Positions 24,061 through 31,513 of a DNA stretch of 31,513 nucleotides are shown piece after piece. Positions within the stretch are counted from its first letter, which is position 1. Every line of letters begins with the position of its first letter. The notes under the pieces are model-generated. The model did not search any database and was not told the DNA's origin. It worked only from the letters and a program-made list of their open reading frames with translations. The DNA is from Comamonadaceae bacterium (GTDB taxonomy: Bacteria > Pseudomonadota > Gammaproteobacteria > Burkholderiales > Burkholderiaceae): NCBI GenBank assembly GCA_947484245.1, contig CANKOT010000016.1, forward strand, positions 1-31,513, given 5' to 3'. A program made the position numbers and the translations under genes.

Positions 24061-24388
24061 TCTTGCCCGTCCACATGTCTTTGTACATGACCCAGTCGCC
24101 CATGAAGCTGTAGAGCGGGCGTTTGAAGCTGGCGGGCTTGTTTTTCTCAAAACCGAAATGGCCAATCCAAGCGCAGCCATAACCGCAAAGCAAACCATAC
24201 AAAAAGTATTGTGGTTTGCCGGTGACTGCGAGCATGGCAAAACAAATCAATGCCAGCGTTGAGCCTAAAAAGTGAAGGCGACGGCAAGTGGTGTTGCTGT
24301 GCTCTTTCAAATAAAAAGCATAAAAGGTTTCAAAGCTGGTGAAGCTTTTTGCATCGGGTGCAATGTTCAGTTCTTCGGTACTGTTCAT
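24050..24388 (-). CDS. DUF962 / Mpo1-like membrane protein
   Basis: The 112-aa product has the conserved SFETFYAFYLKEHSNTTCRRLHFLG segment, two or three membrane helices and GHFGFEKNKPASFKRPLYSFMGDWVMYKDM, which identify DUF962. Yeast Mpo1 of this family is an iron-dependent dioxygenase acting on 2-hydroxy fatty acids (alpha-oxidation); the histidines in EHSNTTCRRLHF and IGHFGFEKN are candidate metal ligands. Bacterial function is not established. The 3' end overlaps the convergent yihY end by 11 bases. Confidence 0.87.
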   Translation of the reverse strand: MNSTEELNIAPDAKSFTSFETFYAFYLKEHSNTTCRRLHFLGSTLALICFAMLAVTGKPQYFLYGLLCGYGCAWIGHFGFEKNKPASFKRPLYSFMGDWVMYKDMWTGKIKF

Positions 24389-24448
24389 GTGGGCTCTATT
24401 CAGTAGAACAAGGTCAATGTGGGTTTGTATTGATGCGAGACGTGTGCA

Positions 24449-25255
24449 TCACTTTTGACAAAACGCAATCATGGCGTTCAAGGTTTCCTCAGGCGCTTCC
24501 ACCATCAGTTGATGTCCGGCATTGACCATGGCAAGGTGCCCATCATGCGCCAGCTTGATCAAGCCCTGCGCGGCCTTGGGCTGGGTCATTTGATCTTTTT
24601 TGCCCAACAAGAAAAGGGTGGGGCAGGTCACTTTGCCCATGGCCACTTCGCCTTGGTCATAGCTGTCGCAAGCCTTAAAGCCGATGTTGAAAATATTCTC
24701 ATGGGGGTTGCTGGCCAAGACTCTTCGCATCAGTGCTTTGCTGCCACCCAGCAGCCAAGTGCCAGGGCCAAGGGCGCTCGGAGGTGGTGCCAATGTGGAG
24801 TGTGAAAACACATTCACCATCTGAATGGCTTTTTGTGGATCGTTCAATGAACTGTCTAGCAGTGCTGGTGAAACGCGCATGGGGTAGGCGGTGCCCACCA
24901 TCACCAGTTGCGACACTCTGTCTGGATGCTCTGCCGTGGCATGCAATGCAATGAGCGAGCCAAAACTGTGGCCCATCAATACAGCTTTCGAAACGCCAAC
25001 CACATTGAGTAAAGCCATGACACTTTGAGCCGCTTCTTGTGCCGATGCAGGCGCTTTGCCGCCGCTTCTGCCGTGTCCAGGCAGATCGACAGCCAGGACG
25101 TTCCAGCCATGGTTAGCAAAGTAACGCGTTTGCAGAATCCAAACACTGTGATCGTTGAGCACGCCATGGATGAAGACGGCTGTGGGCTTGGTGGGGTCGA
25201 AACTTTTGCCGCCTGTGTAAACATAAAGTGGGGCGCCTTGCACGGTGTAAATCAT
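24449..25255 (-). CDS. alpha/beta hydrolase
   Basis: The 268-aa product has an oxyanion-hole HGVLNDHSVW region, the nucleophile elbow GHSFGS (S97), a likely catalytic Asp in LGKKDQM and His in NAGHQLM near the C-terminus. It has the cap-containing fold of esterases and lyases with small acyl or ester substrates. Its ATG overlaps the metY stop by 4 bases (ATGA), so the two are translationally coupled. A role tied to O-acetylhomoserine metabolism, or a separate esterase, cannot be settled here. Confidence 0.85.
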   Translation of the reverse strand: MIYTVQGAPLYVYTGGKSFDPTKPTAVFIHGVLNDHSVWILQTRYFANHGWNVLAVDLPGHGRSGGKAPASAQEAAQSVMALLNVVGVSKAVLMGHSFGSLIALHATAEHPDRVSQLVMVGTAYPMRVSPALLDSSLNDPQKAIQMVNVFSHSTLAPPPSALGPGTWLLGGSKALMRRVLASNPHENIFNIGFKACDSYDQGEVAMGKVTCPTLFLLGKKDQMTQPKAAQGLIKLAHDGHLAMVNAGHQLMVEAPEETLNAMIAFCQK

Positions 25256-26580
25256 GCGGCACCGCCTGTTTGAAGAGCCGCTTTTTCTGCAGCTTTTAGT
25301 GCACGTTTTAAATCGTCTATCAAATCATCGGGGTCTTCTAAGCCAATCGACAAACGCACTGTACCAGGCCCAATGCCGGAGGCTTTGAGGGTCTCATCGT
25401 CGACTCGGAAATGGGTTGTGCTCGCGGGGTGAATGACCAAAGATCGGCAGTCGCCCACATTGGCCAAGTGACTGAAAACTTGCAATGCTTCAATGAAGGC
25501 CTTGCCTTGCTCGCGCGTGCCTTGTATGTCAAAACTGAACACTGAGCCTGCGCCGCGCGGCAATAATTTTTGCGCCAAGACGTGGCTCGGATGAGTCTCT
25601 AGCATGGGGTGACCCACACGGCTCACCATGGGGTGTGCCGCCAAAAAATTCACCACCTTTTCGGTGTTGCTCACATGGCGTGCCATGCGCAGCGGCAAGG
25701 TTTCGATGCCTTGCAAAATGAGCCATGCCGTGTGGGGGCTCATGCACGCGCCAAAGTCGCGCAGGCCTTCGCGGCGAGCGCGAAGAAGGAAAGCCCCTAC
25801 GGTGCTTTCTTCAGTGAACACCATGTTGTGAAAGCCTTCGTAGGCTTGTGTGAGCTCAGCAAATTTGCCTTGCGTGTTGGGGCCTGACCAATCAAAGCTG
25901 CCACCGTCCACCACCAAGCCGCCAATCACGGTGCCATGCCCCGATAAGAATTTGGTGGCAGAGTGCACGATCAAATCGGCGCCGTGTTCAAAGGGCTTCA
26001 TCAACCAAGGCGAGGTGAGTGTGGCGTCGACCAACAGCGGCACGCCCGCAGCATGCGCGATATGACTGACGGCCGGTAAATCGAGCACATCCATGCCCGG
26101 GTTGCCGACTGTTTCACCAAAGAATAATTTGGTGTTGGGTTTGACAGCAGCTCGCCACGCATCTAAATCACCTGGCTTGACGAAGGTGGTTTCAATGCCA
26201 AATCGGCTCAGGGTGTAGTGCAGCAAATTGTGCGAGCCGCCATAAAGGGCGGACGAAGCCACAATGTGCGAGCCAGCGCCCATGAGGGTGGTAATGGCCA
26301 AGTGCAACGCGGCTTGGCCACTGGCCGTTGCAATGGCCCCAATGCCGCCCTCTAAGGCTGCAATGCGTTGCTCTAAAACAGCATTGGTGGGGTTGCTGAT
26401 GCGGCTGTAGACATGGCCTGCTCGCTCTAAATTGAAAAGAGAGGCAGCTTGATCGCTCGATTCAAAGACAAACGATGTGGTGAGATGAATGGGGACTGCA
26501 CGCGCACCCGTGGTGGGGTCAGGTGCTGCTCCTGCATGCAAAGCAAGGGTGTCAAAACCAGGGTCTGAGTAGCCGGGCAT
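25252..26580 (-). CDS. metY: O-acetylhomoserine sulfhydrylase
   Basis: The 442-aa PLP enzyme of the Cys/Met-metabolism family has the Schiff-base lysine K210 in HSATKFLSGHGT, the PLP-stacking YGGSHNLL region (from Y113) and VYSRISNPT (Y58 and R60 bind phosphate across the dimer). The long form (over 420 residues) points to MetY rather than MetB or MetC. It makes homocysteine from O-acetylhomoserine and sulfide, the substrate of the methionine synthase encoded at 9142-10161. GGAGAG 6 bases before the ATG supports the start. It is divergent from the CBS gene; no SAM-binding riboswitch was recognised in the 111-base gap. Confidence 0.88.
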   Translation of the reverse strand: MPGYSDPGFDTLALHAGAAPDPTTGARAVPIHLTTSFVFESSDQAASLFNLERAGHVYSRISNPTNAVLEQRIAALEGGIGAIATASGQAALHLAITTLMGAGSHIVASSALYGGSHNLLHYTLSRFGIETTFVKPGDLDAWRAAVKPNTKLFFGETVGNPGMDVLDLPAVSHIAHAAGVPLLVDATLTSPWLMKPFEHGADLIVHSATKFLSGHGTVIGGLVVDGGSFDWSGPNTQGKFAELTQAYEGFHNMVFTEESTVGAFLLRARREGLRDFGACMSPHTAWLILQGIETLPLRMARHVSNTEKVVNFLAAHPMVSRVGHPMLETHPSHVLAQKLLPRGAGSVFSFDIQGTREQGKAFIEALQVFSHLANVGDCRSLVIHPASTTHFRVDDETLKASGIGPGTVRLSIGLEDPDDLIDDLKRALKAAEKAALQTGGAA

Positions 26581-26691
26581 AGGTTCTCTCCGAAGAAAAG
26601 ACTGAAAGTTTCGGGCAAGTGCTTAAGGGTAAGCTTTTACTATTCTTTGCCAACATTGTGGGCTATATTAAGTGCTCACTAGGAGAATCTC

Positions 26692-27162
26692 ATGAAAGTC
26701 AGTGACATCCTTCGCGTCAAGGGTCATAGCCTGATCACCGTCACGCCAGACGAAAGCCTGGCCACTGCTGTTCTTATCATGTCTGAAAAAGACATCGGTT
26801 CCTTGGTGGTCATGGAGCATGGCGATTTGGTGGGCATGCTCACGTTCCGTGAAGTGATGCAAAGTTTGGCTCAAAACGGTGGTTCTATTGGCAATTTGTC
26901 TGTTCGGAAATCAATGGACGATGCCCCTATCACTTGCACCAGTGAAACTGAAATGGACGAGGTCCGGCGCATGATGCTCAATCACCATGCCCGTTACATG
27001 CCCGTTATGGACAAACGCATGCTCATGGGTGTCATTAGCTTCTACGATGTGGCCAAAGCGGTGGTTGACAGCCAGAATTTTGAAAACAAAATGCTCAAAG
27101 CCTACATTCGCGATTGGCCAGAGGGTTCTGAGAAAGATCAGAAAGAAGCCCCCACCCTCTGA
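26692..27162 (+). CDS. two-CBS-domain protein
   Basis: The 156-aa product consists of two CBS domains (about 8-60 and 75-130), each with the usual TVTPDESLATAVLIMSEKDIGSLVVM and GMLTFREVM-like pattern. A CBS pair binds adenosine nucleotides (AMP, ATP or SAM) and acts as an energy or methyl-status sensor; no catalytic domain is attached. AGGAGA lies directly before the start. It is 14 bases upstream of aroC and probably co-transcribed. Confidence 0.9.
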   Translation: MKVSDILRVKGHSLITVTPDESLATAVLIMSEKDIGSLVVMEHGDLVGMLTFREVMQSLAQNGGSIGNLSVRKSMDDAPITCTSETEMDEVRRMMLNHHARYMPVMDKRMLMGVISFYDVAKAVVDSQNFENKMLKAYIRDWPEGSEKDQKEAPTL

Positions 27163-27176
27163 GATAATGGGCGCTT

Positions 27177-28256
27177 ATGAGCGGCAATACCTTCGGCACC
27201 CTATTCTCGGTCACCAACTTTGGTGAATCCCACGGCCCAGCCATTGGCTGCGTGATTGACGGTTGTCCGCCAGGCATGCCCTTGTCAGAGGCCGACATTC
27301 AGCCCGACCTTGACCGCCGTCGTCCTGGCACCTCCAAATTTGTAACCCAGCGCAATGAGCCTGATACGGTTCAAATTTTGTCGGGTGTCTATCAGGGGCT
27401 GACTACGGGTACGCCCATTGCCTTGCTGATTCAAAACACCGACCAGCGCAGCAAAGACTACGGCGACATTGTTCAAACCTTTCGCCCAGGCCATGCCGAC
27501 TTCACTTACTTGCGAAAGTATGGCTTGCGGGATCCCCGTGGCGGTGGTCGTTCGTCTGCGCGTTTAACAGCGCCCATGGTTGCGGCGGGTGCTGTGGCCA
27601 AAAAATGGTTGTTCGCCCAACGCGGCATCACTTTCAAGGGTTGCATGACGCAAATGGGCGAACTGCCCATTGGCTTTGAGAGCTGGGATCATGTTCATCA
27701 CAATCCGTTTTTTGCACCCGTGGCAGACGTCTCGGCGCTTGAAGATTACATGAATGCTTTGCGCAAGTCAGGCGACTCATGTGGTGCTCGTTTGCGAGTG
27801 GTTGCGCAGGGCATGCCTGTGGGCTTGGGGCAGCCTTTGTTTGATAAATTAGATGCAGACATCGCTTATGCCATGATGGGCATCAACGCGGTCAAAGGTG
27901 TCGAAATTGGCGCAGGCTTTGCCAGTGTGTCTCACAAGGGCAGTGAGCATGGCGACCCCATCACACCCGCCGGCTTTGTGGGCAACAATGCAGGTGGTGT
28001 GCTGGGCGGTATTAGCACAGGCCAAGACCTAGAAGTGTCCATTGCGATCAAGCCCACCAGCTCTGTTCTCATTCCACGGCCATCTGTGGATATCCAAGGC
28101 AATTCTGTTGAAGTGCTTACCAAAGGCCGGCACGACCCTTGTGTAGGCATTCGTGCCACACCCATTGCCGAAGCCATGTTGGCATTGGTGGTCATTGACC
28201 ATGTCATGCTACACAGAGCCCAGTGCGGCGACGTTGTTCAACCTGCCAAGACCTAA
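27177..28256 (+). CDS. aroC: chorismate synthase
   Basis: The 359-aa product makes chorismate from 5-enolpyruvylshikimate-3-phosphate, using reduced FMN, in the shikimate pathway. Signatures: [18 protein letters not shown] at the N-terminus, [46 protein letters not shown], and the C-terminal [18 protein letters not shown]. The length is typical. A second shikimate-pathway gene, aroQ, lies 2 kb downstream on the other strand. Confidence 0.97.
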   Translation: MSGNTFGTLFSVTNFGESHGPAIGCVIDGCPPGMPLSEADIQPDLDRRRPGTSKFVTQRNEPDTVQILSGVYQGLTTGTPIALLIQNTDQRSKDYGDIVQTFRPGHADFTYLRKYGLRDPRGGGRSSARLTAPMVAAGAVAKKWLFAQRGITFKGCMTQMGELPIGFESWDHVHHNPFFAPVADVSALEDYMNALRKSGDSCGARLRVVAQGMPVGLGQPLFDKLDADIAYAMMGINAVKGVEIGAGFASVSHKGSEHGDPITPAGFVGNNAGGVLGGISTGQDLEVSIAIKPTSSVLIPRPSVDIQGNSVEVLTKGRHDPCVGIRATPIAEAMLALVVIDHVMLHRAQCGDVVQPAKT

Positions 28257-28265
28257 GGGCCTTCA

Positions 28266-29468
28266 ATGCCCAATGCTGAAGCGGCCAACCGCCGTCAATT
28301 GATTCCCTTTGCTGCTGTTTCTGCTAGCTACTTTGCCCACATCGGATTTTTCAATCCCTATTTGCCACTCTGGCTGAAAGAATTGGGATTTGGTTTGCTG
28401 GCCATTAGCATTTTGACTTCTGTTCAGGCGGCTACTCGCTTGTTTGCACCCTATGCGTGGGGTTGGCTCAGCGACCATACAGGCGAGAGGGTGAGTTTGC
28501 TTCGCTATGGCGCCACCGCCGCCATGCTGTGCGCGTGTATTTTGTTTTTTGAATTAGGCCCCATCGGTTTGGGCTTGGTGCTGTTGGTCATGTTCACCCA
28601 CACCAGTGCCATGATGCCCATGAGCGAGGCAGCCATGGCTCATTTGGTCAGTCAGGGCGGTGCTTTTGATGCCAAACGTTATGGCCGTGTTCGTTTGTTT
28701 GGCTCAATCGGATTTTTGTTCACGGTGTTTTTGGCGGGTGCCTGGTTTGAATATTTCGGCATGCACCATTTTCCTGGTTGGACCGTCCTGAGTTTGGCGG
28801 CTGTCGCGGCCAGTGTTTGGATGCTGCCTAACTTGAAAGAGGCGGTGCCTTTGAACGACACCAAGGTGGCTGTCTGGCCAGTGCTGCGCCAAAAGCCAGT
28901 AATGTGGTTTTTCATTGCGGCGTTTTTTCATGTGTTGTCGCACATGGGTGTGTATGTTTTTTTCTCCTTGTATTTAGACTCTTTGGGTTACAGCAAAGTT
29001 TGGATTGGCATGCTGTGGGCAGTGTCAGTCATGGTTGAAATTGGCTGGTTTTTCACTCAAGCCAAATGGATGCCTAAGCTGCCCTTGACCGCTTGGTTGG
29101 TCGTTTGTTCTGTGGCCATGGTCTTGCGCATGGGCATGACTGCGCAGTGGGCCGATGTGCTGTGGGTATTGCTGCTGGCGCAAGCCATTCATGCGATCAC
29201 ATTTGCAGCCCACCATACCGCTTGCATTGCCCTTTTGTCGCATCATTTTCCAGGTCGCTTGAGAGGTCGGGGCCAAGCGCTTTACACCGTCGTAGCCTAT
29301 GGCTTTCCTGGCGTGTTGGGTGGCTTGGCGGGTGGCTTGTTAAGTGATCGATTTGGTTTGCAAAGTGTCTATTGGCTTTCCTTGATTGCGGCATTGATTG
29401 CCACTGCTGCAGCCTATCGCGTTTGGCGTTTGCAGCACCCAGCAGGTGCTGAGCACCTGTCTCATTGA
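28266..29468 (+). CDS. MFS transporter (HcaT/MFS_1-like)
   Basis: The 400-aa product has about 12 membrane segments. AHIGFFNPYLPLWLKELGF at the start and KRYGRVRLFGSIGFL in the middle loop are typical of the subgroup that includes the 3-phenylpropionate permease HcaT; the substrate remains a guess. It is 9 bases after aroC with AAGGG upstream of its ATG, so it is likely in the same transcript, and 34 bases before an alpha/beta hydrolase. Confidence 0.87.
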   Translation: MPNAEAANRRQLIPFAAVSASYFAHIGFFNPYLPLWLKELGFGLLAISILTSVQAATRLFAPYAWGWLSDHTGERVSLLRYGATAAMLCACILFFELGPIGLGLVLLVMFTHTSAMMPMSEAAMAHLVSQGGAFDAKRYGRVRLFGSIGFLFTVFLAGAWFEYFGMHHFPGWTVLSLAAVAASVWMLPNLKEAVPLNDTKVAVWPVLRQKPVMWFFIAAFFHVLSHMGVYVFFSLYLDSLGYSKVWIGMLWAVSVMVEIGWFFTQAKWMPKLPLTAWLVVCSVAMVLRMGMTAQWADVLWVLLLAQAIHAITFAAHHTACIALLSHHFPGRLRGRGQALYTVVAYGFPGVLGGLAGGLLSDRFGLQSVYWLSLIAALIATAAAYRVWRLQHPAGAEHLSH

Positions 29469-29502
29469 AACCATTCCTGGAAAAGTCGACCTAAAGTTTG
29501 TC

Positions 29503-30387
29503 ATGGCCCTGATTCAAGAACCCATTCACATAGCGCCCGAAGTCTTGCGATGCTTGTCCCCTCAAGTTGCCACTTCTTTGTTGTCAGGCCGACGCCTGCA
29601 GTTGCCAGGACCTATGGTTTGGCATGAGTGGGGTCATGAGTTTTTAGATCAAGGCGCTTCAACGCTGGTGTTGCTGCATGGGGGCAGTGGCAGTTGGATG
29701 CATTGGATTCGCAATGTCGCACCGCTTGTGGCAGATGGCTTTCATGTGCTGGCTGTCGATCTGCCGGGCTTTGGCGATTCGGCTTTGCCTGAGCAGGGTT
29801 TCGATGTGGACGCCCTGATTGAGCCTTTGCATGCAGCTTGGCAAATGCTGCGTACTTCTGAAAAGGTGAGCTTCATTGGCTTTTCCTTTGGCGGCATGAC
29901 TGCCGCGCTGTGGTTGGCTGCTTACCCAAAGGATGCGACAAACTTGATCTTGGTGGGATCGCCTGGCTTAGGGATCAAATCGCCCCACCGGGTGCCCTTG
30001 AAGGGTTGGCGGCATTTGGCAACAGAAGACTCGCAAACTGAAGTTCACAGGCACAACCTGTTGGCCTTGATGTTGCACGATGAGCGCAAGCTCGATGAAT
30101 TGGCCATGGCGGTGCACCGCTTGAATGTGGCGCGCGATCGAATGCCGCGCAGGCGCTTGTCGGGTACACCCATTGTGGCCAATGCCCTGCCGCACCTTGC
30201 TTGTCCTGTGCATGTCATTTATGGCGAGTGGGATGCGCTTTATCAGGGGTGCATGTCTGAAGTGGAAAAGCTTTTCAAAAACGTTACACCCCAGCTGGCC
30301 ACATGGCAGCTGGTTTCTGGCTCTGGGCATTGGGTGCAGTTTGAAGCACCAGAGGCTTTTCAGCTTGCTTTGAAAAAGACTTTGTAG
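29503..30387 (+). CDS. alpha/beta hydrolase (MhpC-like fold)
   Basis: With the ATG at 29503 the product has 294 residues; the longer frame starts inside the transporter gene and lacks support. LLHGGSGSWMHW (oxyanion hole), GFSFGGM with nucleophile S128, IYGEWDALY (Asp) and SGSGHWVQFE (His) complete the catalytic triad. The motif HGGSGSxxHW recalls hydrolases of aromatic side-chain and C-C bond cleavage pathways, and the neighbouring HcaT-like transporter would fit, but that pairing is inference. It converges on aroQ. Confidence 0.83.
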   Translation: MALIQEPIHIAPEVLRCLSPQVATSLLSGRRLQLPGPMVWHEWGHEFLDQGASTLVLLHGGSGSWMHWIRNVAPLVADGFHVLAVDLPGFGDSALPEQGFDVDALIEPLHAAWQMLRTSEKVSFIGFSFGGMTAALWLAAYPKDATNLILVGSPGLGIKSPHRVPLKGWRHLATEDSQTEVHRHNLLALMLHDERKLDELAMAVHRLNVARDRMPRRRLSGTPIVANALPHLACPVHVIYGEWDALYQGCMSEVEKLFKNVTPQLATWQLVSGSGHWVQFEAPEAFQLALKKTL

Positions 30388-30407
30388 CTGGCTCAGCTCA
30401 GCTCAAC

Positions 30408-30851
30408 TCAAGCCTTGGCTTGGGCTGCAGATACTGCGGCCCTTAGGCCCAACAAATAACTGTCGACACCAAAGCCTGCAATTTGCCCTCTGGCAATTTC
30501 TGCAATGACCGAATGTTGCCTGAATGTTTCGCGCGAATGGATATTGGACATGTGCACTTCGATGATGGGGCACTTCAGAATGGCCAAGGCATCGCGGATG
30601 CCGTAACTGTAGTGTGTCCATGCGCCTGCGTTGATCAGGACGGCGGCAACCCCATCGGTATGAGCTTGGTGAATTTTTTCAACCATGGCGCCTTCAAAAT
30701 TGGTTTGAAAGCATTCCACGTCTGCGCCCAAATCTTGGCCGAGCTTTTTGACTTGCGCATCGATTTCGGCCAGTGTGACTGTGCCGTACAGGGCAGGGTC
30801 GCGCTTGCCAAACATGTTCAAGTTGATGCCGTTCAAACACAAAATCTTCAT
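30408..30851 (-). CDS. aroQ: type II 3-dehydroquinate dehydratase, divergent
   Basis: The 147-aa product converts 3-dehydroquinate to 3-dehydroshikimate. The order of motifs is that of AroQ: NGINLN (usually NGPNLN), RDPALYG with the catalytic Tyr near residue 22, NAGAWTHYSYGIRDAL (usually NPGAYTHTSVALRDAL), EVHMSN and RETFRQHS. The catalytic Tyr, Asn, His and Arg are kept, but several residues lining the site differ from the common consensus. GAGGA 7 bases before the ATG supports the start. It could be the biosynthetic enzyme or a paralogue for quinate use. Confidence 0.88.
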   Translation of the reverse strand: MKILCLNGINLNMFGKRDPALYGTVTLAEIDAQVKKLGQDLGADVECFQTNFEGAMVEKIHQAHTDGVAAVLINAGAWTHYSYGIRDALAILKCPIIEVHMSNIHSRETFRQHSVIAEIARGQIAGFGVDSYLLGLRAAVSAAQAKA

Positions 30852-30970
30852 GATCGTCCTCTAAGGTTGGGCTGACAAAGATCCCTTGAGAAAACATGGA
30901 ATCTGAGCCCTGAGCCCCGATTTTCCAATATTTGAGGCAATATCGCGCTTTTATTCCAAAAACATTTGCC

Positions 30971-31513
30971 ATGGCCGCTACATTGAAAATCGATTTTATC
31001 TCTGACATTGCCTGTCCTTGGTGTGCGGTGGGCTTGGGCGCATTGGAGCAAGCCTTAGGCAAGCTCAAGGGCGAAGTGACTGCCGACCTGCATTTCCAAC
31101 CCTTTGAGCTGAACCCCAATATGGCGCCAGGGGGGCAGGATTTGGGTGAGCACCTGACCGCCAAATACGGTTCAACTCCAGAGCAGCAAGCGCAGATTCG
31201 GGCCAACATCTCTGCGCGAGGCGAAGAGGTGGGTTTCAAATTCAACCCTGAAGGTCGCGGTCGTGTTTACAACACCTTCAATGCACATCGTCTAATTCAC
31301 TGGGCTGGCGTCAAAGGGCCTGAAGGCAGTCAGCATGCTCTAAAGCGCGCATTGCTTGAGGCTTATCAGGGCCGGGCTGAACGTGTCGAATCTGATGAAG
31401 TTTTGTTGGCAGTTGTCGCATCGGTAGGCTTGGATGTTGCTGAGGCTCAAGGTATTTTGGCTTCTGACACTTATGCACAAGAAGTACGGCCGATAGAGCA
31501 GCATTACCAACAA
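30971..31513 (+). CDS. DsbA-family oxidoreductase, FrnE-like (3' end outside window)
   Basis: The reading frame begins at the ATG at 30971 and runs open for 181 codons to the window end. It shows LKIDFISDIACPWCAVG with the redox pair C15 and C18, then LHFQPFELNPNM, which is the signature of the FrnE/HCCA-isomerase-like branch of DsbA proteins. No signal peptide is seen, so it is probably cytoplasmic. FrnE proteins average a little over 210 residues, so only a short C-terminal part should be missing. It is divergent from aroQ with a 119-base gap. Confidence 0.87.
   Translation, partial: MAATLKIDFISDIACPWCAVGLGALEQALGKLKGEVTADLHFQPFELNPNMAPGGQDLGEHLTAKYGSTPEQQAQIRANISARGEEVGFKFNPEGRGRVYNTFNAHRLIHWAGVKGPEGSQHALKRALLEAYQGRAERVESDEVLLAVVASVGLDVAEAQGILASDTYAQEVRPIEQHYQQ

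Noticed and set aside
26581..26691. SAM-responsive riboswitch upstream of metY
   Set aside because: The gap is short and no conserved riboswitch core could be recognised by eye.
1..31513. CRISPR array, tRNA or rRNA genes, prophage genes
   Set aside because: No regularly spaced direct repeats, no cloverleaf-like sequences and no phage structural proteins were seen on either strand.

Overview
The window looks like chromosome of a betaproteobacterium, most likely Burkholderiales/Comamonadaceae (Limnohabitans-, Rhodoferax- or Polaromonas-like). This is inferred from the gene families (BktB-type thiolase, MetY, DusC, YihY, DUF2069, multihaem cytochromes c), the moderate G+C of the main part and the tight gene packing. 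It cannot be proven without a database search.

Left block, 1-4240, is accessory DNA. Positions 1-3190 are much more AT-rich than the rest (sampled 60-base lines give 22-43% G+C, against 60% for a sampled line near 18 kb). The block starts with a cluster of three inverted repeats (24-125). It then encodes a 765-aa secreted lipoprotein with two Ig-like domains, a lamin-tail-like domain and a metzincin-type zinc protease site, followed by an overlapping small secreted protein. A leftward IS481-type transposase (3191-4132) and an isolated rho-independent terminator (4216-4239) close it.

Next, 4302-5528, comes a compact three-gene unit with a readable promoter whose -10 lies inside a 9+9 bp palindrome. 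It encodes a probable ribbon-helix-helix antitoxin, a PemK/MazF-like toxin starting at TTG, and a small secreted beta-rich (probably outer-membrane) protein. Each gene overlaps the next by 4 bases. A leftward response regulator with an N-terminal excisionase/MerR-like HTH follows.

The rightward operon 6385-10161 encodes an acyl-CoA ligase, a luciferase-like flavin-dependent oxidoreductase and a short MetE-core methionine synthase of MesD type. It ends at a bidirectional hairpin (10184-10211) shared with the convergent leftward operon 15049-10231. That operon encodes a dihaem cytochrome c, a trihaem cytochrome c, RluA, an SDR and a BktB-like thiolase.

From 15163 to the end the content is mainly core metabolism: a GNAT acetyltransferase and DusC; a Nudix hydrolase with a small unknown protein; an MFE-2-type hydroxyacyl-CoA dehydrogenase; thyA-folA-xth; a D-2-hydroxyacid dehydrogenase with a DUF2069 protein; YihY; a DUF962/Mpo1-like protein with an alpha/beta hydrolase and MetY; a CBS protein, AroC, an HcaT-like MFS transporter and a hydrolase; AroQ; and a FrnE-like DsbA protein cut by the window end. 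Several convergent neighbours overlap at their 3' ends (4, 11 and 80 bases).

The two places most likely to hold something undescribed are the flavin oxidoreductase/MesD pair and the toxin-antitoxin unit with its coupled envelope protein. No tRNA, rRNA, CRISPR array or complete insertion sequence was found.
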